Assembly: GCF_013260645.1 (NCBI RefSeq)
Contig: NZ_CP053921.1
Span: 1,371,763 to 1,435,762 of the forward strand
Direction: 5' to 3'
DNA length: 64,000 bases
Origin: Erythrobacter mangrovi
GTDB lineage: Bacteria > Pseudomonadota > Alphaproteobacteria > Sphingomonadales > Sphingomonadaceae
Part shown: positions 43,876 through 51,792 of the stretch, piece after piece
How the letters are laid out: the number at the start of each line of letters is the position of its first letter
Position numbering within the stretch: the stretch's first letter is position 1
Notes under the pieces: generated by a model
What the model was told of the DNA's origin: nothing
Databases searched by the model: none
The model's input: only the letters and a program-made list of their open reading frames with translations
Program-made: the position numbers and the translations under genes

Positions 43876-44442
43876 ATGCTGCGTGCGAGTTTTCTGGCGA
43901 AGTACTTGGCGGCGATGGAATCTCCCCTAACGGCTTGCGCCAATGATTGTTCGAGCACAGTCAGGAATGGGTGGTGGCCCTTGGTTCTCCTCGGTGTATT
44001 CGTCATGTTCTGGTCGTGGAAGTGGGTCCGTCAAGCTCCTGCGGGGATCGCATTCGAACCGAATGATCCCGCAATGTTAGTCGCGAAAGCAGAGGCAAGG
44101 GAGAGCCTTCCGACGTTTTGGCATGCCTATCACCACCCAGATCCGAATGATCGGGAATTCATACTGAAGTTCAATCTCACTCCCGAGAGCGATGCTGAGT
44201 TGATATGGGCAACTGACATAGCTGTCCGCGGTGATCGGGTTTTCGGGAGACTTGGCAATCAACCGCTCGCACCAGACTTCCACCAAGGGCAAGAAGTTGA
44301 GATTGACCCTGATCAGATCGTAGATTGGTCATACGTCAAGAATGGGGTCGCCCAAGGCCACTTTCAGACAAGAGTGATGATGTCGTATATGCCAAGTCAT
44401 GTAGTCAAGGAAGCCAAGCAACAATTGGGCTGGGCCGACTGA
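43876..44442 (+). CDS. Membrane-anchored DUF2314 domain protein
   Basis: A 188-residue protein with GGAG six bases before ATG 43876. One transmembrane helix (about residues 33-48, WWPLVLLGVFVMFWSW) precedes a C-terminal DUF2314 domain: DREFILKFNLTPESDAELIWATDIAVRGDRVFGRLGNQPL, then GQEVEIDPDQIVDWSYVKNGVAQGHFQTRVM. DUF2314 (YegJ-like) proteins are of unknown biochemical role and are often found in variable regions. Codon and base composition are AT-richer than the flanking core genes, suggesting horizontal acquisition. Confidence 0.8.
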   Translation: MLRASFLAKYLAAMESPLTACANDCSSTVRNGWWPLVLLGVFVMFWSWKWVRQAPAGIAFEPNDPAMLVAKAEARESLPTFWHAYHHPDPNDREFILKFNLTPESDAELIWATDIAVRGDRVFGRLGNQPLAPDFHQGQEVEIDPDQIVDWSYVKNGVAQGHFQTRVMMSYMPSHVVKEAKQQLGWAD

Positions 44443-44593
44443 AGATAAGCAATCTAGCATCGTTGCCGCTGTTGGAGGACATTCGCTTCGGACCTAAAAT
44501 CAATCGTTCGGCGGCATATCCCAATAACCCAAAGCGGCAACTCGGTTAGCGACCACGATCGCGGGCAATAGGCGGAGTTGTCAGGAAAACTAC

Positions 44594-44791
44594 ATGGCCG
44601 ACGCGACTCGATACACAGGCATGACCGTAGTTGAACGTCTCTTTCATGCTGGTCTGATGGAGGCATTTGATACCGCTGTAAGAGCGAGGAATCGCGCCAA
44701 GCTGCTCCACTTGCTCAGGTTGGTGGATATTGAGGATGCCAGGGCTTCTGTGGACATGATACTTAAGGATCCGGAGCGCTATGGCTGGTAG
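44594..44791 (+). CDS. Small conserved helical protein of unknown function (65 aa)
   Basis: A 65-residue, all-helical frame with AGGA seven bases before its ATG: MTVVERLFHAGLMEAFDTAVRARNR and a second half ending MILKDPERYGW. I recognise the pattern (ERLF.AGL..AFD.A...R, then L..V.., ending NPE.YG) as a small family seen in other alphaproteobacteria, but have no function for it. Separated from the DUF2314 gene by 151 bases without features. Confidence 0.65.
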   Translation: MADATRYTGMTVVERLFHAGLMEAFDTAVRARNRAKLLHLLRLVDIEDARASVDMILKDPERYGW

Positions 44792-44890
44792 CATGGGGCA
44801 CTTCACGCCCTTTAGCGGTCGAATTTACCTGACACGAAATACTCTGCGAGCAGGCTGGTTGAAGACGAACCGGTTGCGAGTATCGGTGAA

Positions 44891-45250
44891 GTGCTGGGCA
44901 TTGCGGTTATGGTCGAGAGTATGCTGAACCCCTACGCAAGTCGCGCTGAAGCCCTGAGATCGAAGAGTCCTCAGCTGGTCGGGGATTTCGTGCTCTACGC
45001 CACCAAAGATGGGGGCAAGCACTGGCCTGCCTGGCCCGGTTGGGGGTGTCTTTGCAGGCTCGGTGAAGGACTCGATCAACCGGGTTATATTGCCTGGCCG
45101 CTACTGGAAGAGCCGCTCCAGCCGGGAGATAAGCGCGAAAACGTTGGATTTGTCTTCTTGTCCGCAGAGGGAGCTGACGTCATGCGCAATGCAGGGAAGT
45201 TCTACCTATGGGACAGCGGATTGATTGGGGAAGTGTCAGTCGTCGATTAG
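44891..45250 (+). CDS. EF-Tu domain III-like standalone protein, start uncertain, possibly 5'-degraded
   Basis: The frame encodes a beta-rich protein: VGDFVLYATKDGGKHWPAWPGWGCLC, then PLQPGDKRENVGFVFLSAEGADVMRNAGKFYLWDSGLIGEVSVVD. The tracts EGG(R/K)..P...GW, PG....FVFLS.EGA and FYLW...IGE.SV recall EF-Tu C-terminal beta-barrel-like standalone proteins; this is my pattern judgement. Coding-like sequence continues in frame upstream to 44816 (KYSASRLVEDEPVASIGE) without an ATG, GTG or TTG that fits, so the true start may have been lost; GTG 44891 or ATG 44909 are the available starts. Pseudogene is possible. Confidence 0.45.
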   Translation: MLGIAVMVESMLNPYASRAEALRSKSPQLVGDFVLYATKDGGKHWPAWPGWGCLCRLGEGLDQPGYIAWPLLEEPLQPGDKRENVGFVFLSAEGADVMRNAGKFYLWDSGLIGEVSVVD

Positions 45251-45369
45251 CGCTCGCTTGCCATCCGAAAAGGCTCAGCCTGGAGTGTCCGCAAGCCTTC
45301 ACCTTGTATGATCAAACAGTGCGGCACCAGCATCACAAGGGGTGATTGTCTATGTCGCTTTGATCTCTG

Positions 45370-46017
45370 CTATGAGAGCAATCGCGACAGCTCTGAATTG
45401 CGCGCTCGCAAGAAGCTCATCAACAGCTCGGGATATTGCTCGGACACGGCGGCTTGCACCGATGGGCGCTGCATGATGCGATCGCGCCAGGCTGAGGTGC
45501 GCGGCAGTCCGTCGGTCACGCCCAGCGGCAACTTTGCCTCGATGACGTCGAAATAGCGCATCGCCGTCGCCCAGACGCCGTCGATCAGGCGGAACTGCTC
45601 GCCTTCGAAGAAGGGACCGGCGATTTCGGGCTCGATCCGCTCGAACTTGGTGCGGATCTCTGCGCGCTTCGCTTCGAACGCCGCCGCGTCGGGCGCATTG
45701 TAGAGGCCGGCGATCGCATTGAGCAGGGTCGAGCCGAACTCGATCCAGCTCCGCTGCCGCGCGCGTGCCAGCGGGTCGGTGAGGTGGAGCGCGGGGGCTG
45801 CGGTCTCGTAGAGGTATTCGGCGATCACCTGGCTCTCGAACAGGGCCGTGCCATCCACTTCGAGCACAGGGGTCTTGCCCAAGGGCGAGATTGCCAGGAA
45901 CCAGTCGGGCTTGTTGCCGAGGTCGATGTCGACCCGTTCGAACGGCACGCCCGCCTCCAGCATCACGATCGCGGCGCGTTGAACATAGGGGCAAAGCTTG
46001 TGGCTGATAAGGCGCAT
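45370..46017 (-). CDS. Glutathione S-transferase family protein
   Basis: A 215-residue protein from ATG 46017. The thioredoxin-like N-terminal domain has the active-site region SHKLCPYVQRAAI (catalytic Ser/Cys), the cis-proline loop TPVLEVDG and the ALFESQVIAEYL glutathione-binding SxVI pattern; the all-helical C-terminal domain follows. Likely detoxifies electrophiles by conjugation with glutathione. Divergent from a MarR regulator with a palindrome between, a common arrangement for inducible detoxification. Confidence 0.9.
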   Translation of the reverse strand: MRLISHKLCPYVQRAAIVMLEAGVPFERVDIDLGNKPDWFLAISPLGKTPVLEVDGTALFESQVIAEYLYETAAPALHLTDPLARARQRSWIEFGSTLLNAIAGLYNAPDAAAFEAKRAEIRTKFERIEPEIAGPFFEGEQFRLIDGVWATAMRYFDVIEAKLPLGVTDGLPRTSAWRDRIMQRPSVQAAVSEQYPELLMSFLRARNSELSRLLS

Positions 46018-46039
46018 TTCGGTCACTCGTTGAATTTAG

Positions 46040-46051
46040 ATGCATTTGCAT
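46040..46051. promoter_or_regulatory. Palindromic operator candidate between GST and MarR genes
   Basis: ATGCA-TT-TGCAT, an interrupted palindrome in an AT-rich segment (46035-46062) immediately upstream of both divergent genes. It is the obvious place for MarR binding. Confidence 0.5.
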
Positions 46052-46089
46052 ATAAATATGGAAGAGGCGACGACAAGGGGTGGGGCGTC

Positions 46090-46536
46090 TTGGTTGGGAA
46101 TGACCAGTTGGCGGATGGCGATTCGGCGAGGGCGTGGCCCGCGGTCGTCCGGGCTTACCAGGATGTTCGGCGCGATGCGGAAGCCGCGCTCAGGCGCCAC
46201 GGGCTGAAGTCTCTCGAGGAATATGACGCGCTGCTCGAACTGCGCAGGGCTGCGCGGCCGCTCTCGCTATCCGAACTGGAGGCCGAAACGCTGCTGCGGC
46301 AGTACCAGATTTCGCGCCTTGTCGACCGGCTCGAGGCGAGGAGATTGGTGGAACGCGCGGTGGCGCCCGACGATGGCCGATCGCGCCTCGTGACGCTGAC
46401 CAAGGCCGGCCGACTGACCCAGAAAGCGGCAGGGCGCGCCTATGCCGAAGTGCTCGACAAGCGCTTCGCAAACCGGCTGGCCAACGACGAGCTTTCGATG
46501 CTTCGGCGGTTACTTCTGCGCGTAGGCGCCGATTGA
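46090..46536 (+). CDS. MarR-family transcriptional regulator
   Basis: From TTG 46090 (AAGGGG nine bases upstream) the protein is 148 residues. It has the MarR winged helix: LLELRRAARPLSLSELEAETLLRQYQISRLVDRLEARRLVERAVAPDDGRSRLVTLTKAGR, including the DDGR wing. There is no in-frame ATG between the divergent GST start and the homologous region, so a non-ATG start is required; TTG 46030 is an alternative. It probably represses the divergent GST gene in the absence of its ligand. Confidence 0.85.
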   Translation: MVGNDQLADGDSARAWPAVVRAYQDVRRDAEAALRRHGLKSLEEYDALLELRRAARPLSLSELEAETLLRQYQISRLVDRLEARRLVERAVAPDDGRSRLVTLTKAGRLTQKAAGRAYAEVLDKRFANRLANDELSMLRRLLLRVGAD

Positions 46537-46614
46537 GTCCTTATCATTACTTGTTTGCCCGGAGCGTGGCCGCTAAGCCGCGCGTCAACCAACCCACTTC
46601 GTCAGGTTTTCTGC

Positions 46615-47331
46615 ATGCCCCTGTCTTCCATGAAACGCGTCCTGCTCAAGCTCTCGGGCGAGGTGCTGATGGGCGACCAGCAGTTCGGGATCGACCCGGC
46701 CTTCGTGCTGGAACTGGCGAAAGAGGTGAAGGCGGCCAAGGACACCGGGCTCGAGATTTGCCTCGTCATCGGCGGTGGCAACATCTTCCGCGGCATGGCC
46801 GGGGCGGCGCAGGGCATGGACCGTGCACAGGCCGACTACATGGGCATGCTCGCCACGGTGATGAACGCGCTGGCGATGCAGAGCGCGCTCGAGCAGATCG
46901 GCGTCCAGACCCGGGTGCAGAGCGCGGTGCAGATGGACCAGGTGTGCGAGCCGGTGATCCGCCGCCGGGCCGAGCGGCACCTCGAAAAGGGGCGTGTCGT
47001 CATCTTCGCGGCTGGCGTCGGCGCCCCCTATTTCACCACCGATAGCGGTGCCGCCCTGCGGGCCGCCGAGATGAACTGCGACGCGCTGCTCAAGGGCACC
47101 AGCGTCGATGGGGTCTATGACAGCGATCCGAAGAAGAACCCGGACGCAAAGCGCTTTGACACAGTGAGTTACGGCAAGGTCCTGGCGGATGATCTGAAGG
47201 TCATGGATGCCAGCGCCGTGGCGCTGTGTCGCGACAACAACATTCCGATCGTGGTCTTCTCGATCCGCGAGAAGGGCAATCTTGCCCGGGTCATCGCGGG
47301 CGAGGGCGTGCAAACGGTCGTCACCAACTGA
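46615..47331 (+). CDS. pyrH: UMP kinase
   Basis: A 238-residue amino-acid-kinase-fold enzyme that makes UDP from UMP. Start at ATG 46615 ([18 protein letters not shown]); signature [21 protein letters not shown], the nucleotide-binding [20 protein letters not shown] equivalent ([21 protein letters not shown]) and the C-terminal [14 protein letters not shown]. First gene of pyrH-frr-uppS-cdsA-dxr-rseP-bamA-ompH-fabZ. The rpsB-tsf pair that normally precedes it is absent, replaced by the accessory islet. Confidence 0.96.
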   Translation: MPLSSMKRVLLKLSGEVLMGDQQFGIDPAFVLELAKEVKAAKDTGLEICLVIGGGNIFRGMAGAAQGMDRAQADYMGMLATVMNALAMQSALEQIGVQTRVQSAVQMDQVCEPVIRRRAERHLEKGRVVIFAAGVGAPYFTTDSGAALRAAEMNCDALLKGTSVDGVYDSDPKKNPDAKRFDTVSYGKVLADDLKVMDASAVALCRDNNIPIVVFSIREKGNLARVIAGEGVQTVVTN

Positions 47332-47359
47332 GCAGAACGGAAGAATAGAGGAAGCCGAC

Positions 47360-47917
47360 ATGGCCAAGTACGACAAAGCCGATATCGAGCGCCGCATGAA
47401 GGGCGCTGTGGAGAGCCTCAAGGGCGATCTCGGCGGGCTGCGCACCGGGCGCGCCAACACCAGCCTGCTCGATCCCGTGGTGGTCGAAGTCTATGGCGCG
47501 ATGATGCCGCTCAACCAGATCGCCACCGTCTCCGCCCCCGAGCCGCGCATGCTCAGCGTGCAGGTGTGGGACAAGTCGAACCTGACCGCGGTGGAGAAGG
47601 GGATCGCTAAGGCCAATCTCGGCCTCAACCCGATGATCGACGGCCAGACGCTGCGCCTGCCGTTGCCTGACCTGACTGAGGAACGTCGCAAGGAGCTCGC
47701 CAAGCTGGCTGGCAACTATGCCGAGCAGGCCAAGATAGCGATCCGCAACGTCCGCCGCGACGGCATGGAAGCGCTCAAGGAAGATGAGAAGAAGAAGGAA
47801 ATCTCCGAGGACGAGCGCAAGCGGTCCGAGGACGACGTCCAGAAACTGACCGACAAGTATGTCGCGGAAGCGGACGCGGCGGCCCAGGCCAAGGAAAAGG
47901 AAATCCTGAGCCAGTAA
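47360..47917 (+). CDS. frr: Ribosome recycling factor
   Basis: A 185-residue protein from ATG 47360, exactly the family size. Motifs: [38 protein letters not shown], and the second helical domain with [11 protein letters not shown] and [29 protein letters not shown]. It splits post-termination ribosomes with EF-G. The 28-base gap after pyrH supports one transcript. Confidence 0.96.
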   Translation: MAKYDKADIERRMKGAVESLKGDLGGLRTGRANTSLLDPVVVEVYGAMMPLNQIATVSAPEPRMLSVQVWDKSNLTAVEKGIAKANLGLNPMIDGQTLRLPLPDLTEERRKELAKLAGNYAEQAKIAIRNVRRDGMEALKEDEKKKEISEDERKRSEDDVQKLTDKYVAEADAAAQAKEKEILSQ

Positions 47918-47942
47918 GCGGCTCGGGGTTGGCAAGAACATA

Positions 47943-48626
47943 ATGAGCGGGGAAGGGCAGCACGCACGGCACGTCGCCATCATCATGGATGGCAACGGTC
48001 GCTGGGCGAAGCGCAAGCACCTGCCGCGCGCCATGGGGCATCGCAAGGGCGTAGAGGCGGTGCGCGAGCTGGTGCGCAGCCTTAGAGACACCTCGATCGA
48101 ATGCCTGACGCTCTACGCTTTCAGCAGCGAGAACTGGAAGCGACCCGAGGACGAGGTCGACGATCTGATGAACCTGATGCGCAAGTTCATCAAATCGGAC
48201 CTGCCCGAATTCATCGCCAACGACGTGAAGCTGCATATCCTTGGCGATTGGCAGGCGCTCGCACCCGACATCGTGGAGATGCTGGAGGACGCGCTGGAGC
48301 AGACCAGCAAGGGCTCGCGCACTCTGGCGGTGGCGCTGAATTACGGTTCGCAGGCGGAAATCGTGCAGGCCGCTCGCAAGGCGGCTGCTGCCGGTGAGAT
48401 CACCGTGGAGAGCCTCGCCGCCAACCTCTTTTCGGCTCCGCTCCCCCCGCTCGACCTGCTGATCCGCACCAGCGGTGAGGTGCGCCTGTCCAATTTCCTC
48501 TTGTGGCAGGCGGCCTATGCCGAGATGATCTTCACCGATGTCCTGTGGCCGGACTTCACGCCCGACCACCTCAAACAGGCACTCGAGGATTTCGCCAACC
48601 GGGAGAGGCGCTTTGGGGGACGCTGA
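47943..48626 (+). CDS. uppS: Isoprenyl transferase (undecaprenyl diphosphate synthase)
   Basis: A 227-residue cis-prenyltransferase. HVAIIMDGNGRWAKRKHLPRAMGHRKG contains the catalytic Asp and P-loop, and the C-terminal IRTSGEVRLSNFLLWQAAYAEMIFTDVLWPDF is the second family signature. It makes the C55 lipid carrier for peptidoglycan and surface polysaccharides. cdsA begins inside its last codons. Confidence 0.95.
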   Translation: MSGEGQHARHVAIIMDGNGRWAKRKHLPRAMGHRKGVEAVRELVRSLRDTSIECLTLYAFSSENWKRPEDEVDDLMNLMRKFIKSDLPEFIANDVKLHILGDWQALAPDIVEMLEDALEQTSKGSRTLAVALNYGSQAEIVQAARKAAAAGEITVESLAANLFSAPLPPLDLLIRTSGEVRLSNFLLWQAAYAEMIFTDVLWPDFTPDHLKQALEDFANRERRFGGR

Positions 48627-49326
48627 GACAATCGCCGCAGCCGCGCCGCGCAAGAACGCGGACCTTCCTGTACGAGTCGCTTCGGCGGCGGTCATGCTCG
48701 CGGTGGCAATCGGCGCGCTGATCGCAGGTGATCCCTGGCTCGACCTGTTCATCGGTGCCGTGGTGCTTGTGGGCTTCGGAGAGCTTGTCCGATTGGTGTG
48801 GAAGGCGACCCCCAACCTTGCGTTGCGGCTGGGAGGGATCGCCTTCGGGGTAGCCTATATGGGTATTGCCGGCCTGGTCATGAGCCGTTTGCCCGTCCCG
48901 CTGGTGATCGGGCTCGTCGGCACGGTGATCTGCATCGATACCTTCGCCTATTTCACCGGCCGTGCGCTGGGCGGACCCAAAATCGCCCCCTCCATCAGCC
49001 CGTCGAAGACCTGGGCGGGCCTGTTGGGTGCCATCATCGGGGCAACGCTATGGTTGGTAATCTGGGTTGCCGCCGTGCGCTATCCGATGACTGGCAGCAT
49101 GCTGCCGCAGTTCGACATGATCGATATGAGCCAGATACTCTTCATCGGCCCGCTTGCCGCCGTCTGCGCACAGGCGGGTGATTTCTTCGAGAGCTGGCTC
49201 AAGCGCAAGGCCGGGGAGAAAGACTCCTCGCAGCTCATCCCGGGCCATGGTGGGGTATTCGATCGTATCGACGGGATGATTCCGGCCGCGCTGCTGGCAG
49301 GCGCGTTGCTGGGCGGCGCCGGATGA
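48613..49326 (+). CDS. cdsA: Phosphatidate cytidylyltransferase
   Basis: An integral membrane enzyme that makes CDP-diacylglycerol. The TTG at 48613 has GGGAGAGG immediately upstream and overlaps uppS by 14 bases, giving 237 residues. Multiple hydrophobic helices end in the CDS signature SWLKRKAGEKDSSQLIPGHGGVFDRIDGM. A longer frame to 48538 exists but lies wholly within uppS without a ribosome site. Its product also feeds the psd-pssA pathway encoded 11 kb upstream. Confidence 0.93.
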   Translation: MGDAETIAAAAPRKNADLPVRVASAAVMLAVAIGALIAGDPWLDLFIGAVVLVGFGELVRLVWKATPNLALRLGGIAFGVAYMGIAGLVMSRLPVPLVIGLVGTVICIDTFAYFTGRALGGPKIAPSISPSKTWAGLLGAIIGATLWLVIWVAAVRYPMTGSMLPQFDMIDMSQILFIGPLAAVCAQAGDFFESWLKRKAGEKDSSQLIPGHGGVFDRIDGMIPAALLAGALLGGAG

Positions 49327-50474
49327 CCCGCTCGATATCCATCCTCGGCGCAACCGGTTCGGTCGGGGCGTCAACGCTCGACCTGATCCGTCGCAATCGC
49401 GCCGATTGGCGGGTCGTCGCGCTGACCGCCAATGGCAATGTCGCCGAACTCGCCGCATTGGCCCGCGAGTTTGCCGTTGAAGTGGCGGTGGTCGCCGATG
49501 AGAAGCGCCTGGGCGATTTGCGCGAAGCGCTCGCGGGTACGGGTATTGTGGCGGCAGCAGGACGCGACGCGCTGTGTGAGGCAGCTTCCCGTCCGGTGGA
49601 CATGACGGTCGCCGCGATCGTCGGTTGTGCGGGCCTTGGGCCTGTGATGGCCGCGATTGAGCAGGGCGGCACTATCGCGCTCGCCAACAAGGAAGCGTTG
49701 GTTTCCGCCGGCGACGTGATGACCGCGGCAGTGGCAAGGCACGGCGCCACGCTGTTGCCTGTGGACTCGGAGCACAATGCGATCTTCCAGTGCCTTGCGG
49801 GTAGCCGGATCGGGGACGTCCGCTGGATCACTTTGACCGCCAGCGGTGGCCCCTTGCGCCTGGTCGAAGATCTCAGCGCAGTGACACCGGAGCAGGCGAT
49901 CGCACACCCGAATTGGGACATGGGCGCCAAGATCAGCGTCGATAGCGCGACCATGTTCAACAAGGGCCTCGAACTGATCGAGGCGCATCACCTGTTTCCC
50001 GTCGGTCTCGACCGGATACGCATCGTTGTGCACCCGCAAAGTGTGATTCACTCGATGGTCGAATACCGCGATGGCTCGACGCTGGCGCAGCTCGGCCCAT
50101 CCGATATGCGTGTACCCATCGCTTCGTGCCTGGCCTGGCCACAGCGGATGGACACGCCATGTGCGCCGCTCGATCTCGCCGCCATCGGTGAATTGACCTT
50201 TTTCGCTCCGGACGAAGTGCGCTTCCCCGCGACCCGCCTGGCGCGAGAGGCGGCCGAAGCGGGTGGGGCGGCGCCGGCCGTACTCAACGCCGCGAACGAA
50301 GTGGCCGTCGCCGCCTTTCTCGCACGTAAGATTCCGTTCAGCCGTATTGCCGTATTGGTAGAGCGTGTGCTGGACGACCGCAGCTTTTCCTCAGCGCCCG
50401 GGTCCCTTGAAGAGGTTCTGGGCGTTGACGCAGAGGCGCGCATGCGGGCCACCGAATTGTTGGAGCTAGCCTGA
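49323..50474 (+). CDS. dxr: 1-deoxy-D-xylulose 5-phosphate reductoisomerase
   Basis: A 383-residue enzyme of the MEP isoprenoid pathway. NADPH-binding ILGATGSVGASTLDLIRRN at the N-terminus, ALANKEALVSAG, the metal/substrate region PVDSEHNAIFQCL and LTASGGPLR, and KISVDSATMFNKGLELIEAHHLF are all present. Overlaps cdsA as ATGA. Supplies isopentenyl units for uppS and for the polyprenyl synthase at 19 kb. Confidence 0.97.
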   Translation: MTRSISILGATGSVGASTLDLIRRNRADWRVVALTANGNVAELAALAREFAVEVAVVADEKRLGDLREALAGTGIVAAAGRDALCEAASRPVDMTVAAIVGCAGLGPVMAAIEQGGTIALANKEALVSAGDVMTAAVARHGATLLPVDSEHNAIFQCLAGSRIGDVRWITLTASGGPLRLVEDLSAVTPEQAIAHPNWDMGAKISVDSATMFNKGLELIEAHHLFPVGLDRIRIVVHPQSVIHSMVEYRDGSTLAQLGPSDMRVPIASCLAWPQRMDTPCAPLDLAAIGELTFFAPDEVRFPATRLAREAAEAGGAAPAVLNAANEVAVAAFLARKIPFSRIAVLVERVLDDRSFSSAPGSLEEVLGVDAEARMRATELLELA

Positions 50475-50476
50475 CC

Positions 50477-51619
50477 TTGGACCTGACCTTGCCCCTGTGG
50501 GTTTACTACGTGATCGGCTTCCCGCTGCTGTTGGGACCATTGGTGACGGTGCACGAACTCGGCCACTATCTCGTCGGCCGCTGGTTCGGCGTGCATGCGG
50601 AGGCTTTCTCTATCGGTTTCGGTAAGGAAATCTGGGGTTTCACGGACAAACGTGGTACGCGCTGGAAACTCGCGCTGCTTCCGCTTGGCGGCTATGTCCA
50701 GTTCAAGGGCGATATGAACCCGGCGAGCATTCCCGATGCCGAGGCGATTGCCAATGCCACCGTCGACGAACGCGTGGGCAGCTTCCATCACGCCGCGCTT
50801 TGGAAACGGGCGCTGATCGTCTTTGCCGGACCTGCGACCAATATCCTGCTGACGCTGGCAATCTTTGCCAGCTTCTTCGCTTTCTTCGGCAAGCCGGTTC
50901 CTGCCGATGCCGAACAGCAGCTTACCATCTCCACCTTTGCCGAGCAGTCGCCGGCCCGCGAGGCGGGACTGAAGGTAGGGGATCGCATCGTATCGATCGA
51001 TGGTGAGGCAGTGCACGGCTTCCGCGATGTGCAGGATGCGATCCTGCTCTATCCTGGGCGGACCCTGGACATCACGGTACTGCGCGGTGGTACGGAGCTG
51101 ACCATTCCCGTTACTGCGGGTAGCCACGAGATTACCGACAAATTCGGCAATGTTTCGCGCATTGGGCTGGTCGGTATCGCGGCGACGGATGCGACCTATG
51201 CTTACGAGCCGCAGGGGCTGGTTTCGAGCCTCGGTCTCGCGGTCGACCACTCGCTCGGGATCGTCGATATGATGGTGACCGGCATCGGCCAGATCGTCAG
51301 CGGCGAAAGGTCGGTCAAGGAACTCGGCGGACCGGTCAAGATCGCCAAGTATTCGGGTGAACAACTGAGCCTGGGGTCGCTCGCCTTCATCAACTTCGTG
51401 GCGCTGATCTCGCTTAATTTGGCATTCATCAACCTGCTGCCAATCCCGGCTCTCGACGGCGGGCACCTGGCTTTCTACGCGGCGGAAGCGGTCCGTCGGA
51501 AGCCAGTCGGTCCGCGCGGTCAGGAAGTGGCGTATCGTGCCGGCGTGGCCCTCGTGCTCATGCTTATGATCTTCGTCACTGTGAACGACCTGGCGGGTCT
51601 CCCGGTATTCGGGAAATAG
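50477..51619 (+). CDS. rseP: Site-2 protease RseP (M50)
   Basis: A 380-residue intramembrane zinc metalloprotease. The first helix carries HELGHYLVGRWFGV (HExxH), a periplasmic PDZ domain spans about residues 145-230 (AREAGLKVGDRIVSIDGEAV), and a C-terminal helix has the third zinc ligand in NLLPIPALDGGH. RseP cleaves membrane-bound anti-sigma factors and leftover signal peptides. The start is the TTG at 50477, three bases after dxr ends. It precedes bamA. Confidence 0.94.
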   Translation: MDLTLPLWVYYVIGFPLLLGPLVTVHELGHYLVGRWFGVHAEAFSIGFGKEIWGFTDKRGTRWKLALLPLGGYVQFKGDMNPASIPDAEAIANATVDERVGSFHHAALWKRALIVFAGPATNILLTLAIFASFFAFFGKPVPADAEQQLTISTFAEQSPAREAGLKVGDRIVSIDGEAVHGFRDVQDAILLYPGRTLDITVLRGGTELTIPVTAGSHEITDKFGNVSRIGLVGIAATDATYAYEPQGLVSSLGLAVDHSLGIVDMMVTGIGQIVSGERSVKELGGPVKIAKYSGEQLSLGSLAFINFVALISLNLAFINLLPIPALDGGHLAFYAAEAVRRKPVGPRGQEVAYRAGVALVLMLMIFVTVNDLAGLPVFGK

Positions 51620-51792
51620 CCGGGGAAAGGAAAGGCGAGGGGTCGGCAAATCGCTGCAGCAATGCTTGATTGGCGGGGTCGCATCGGGCAGGGGACGCAC
51701 AGGCTGCCCCATACCGTGTGGCCTGACGCCGGTTCGGGGCAGCTGCCTGCCGGGTCTTCGAGATTTTGAAGAGGACGGGGATCCCCTTGTCG

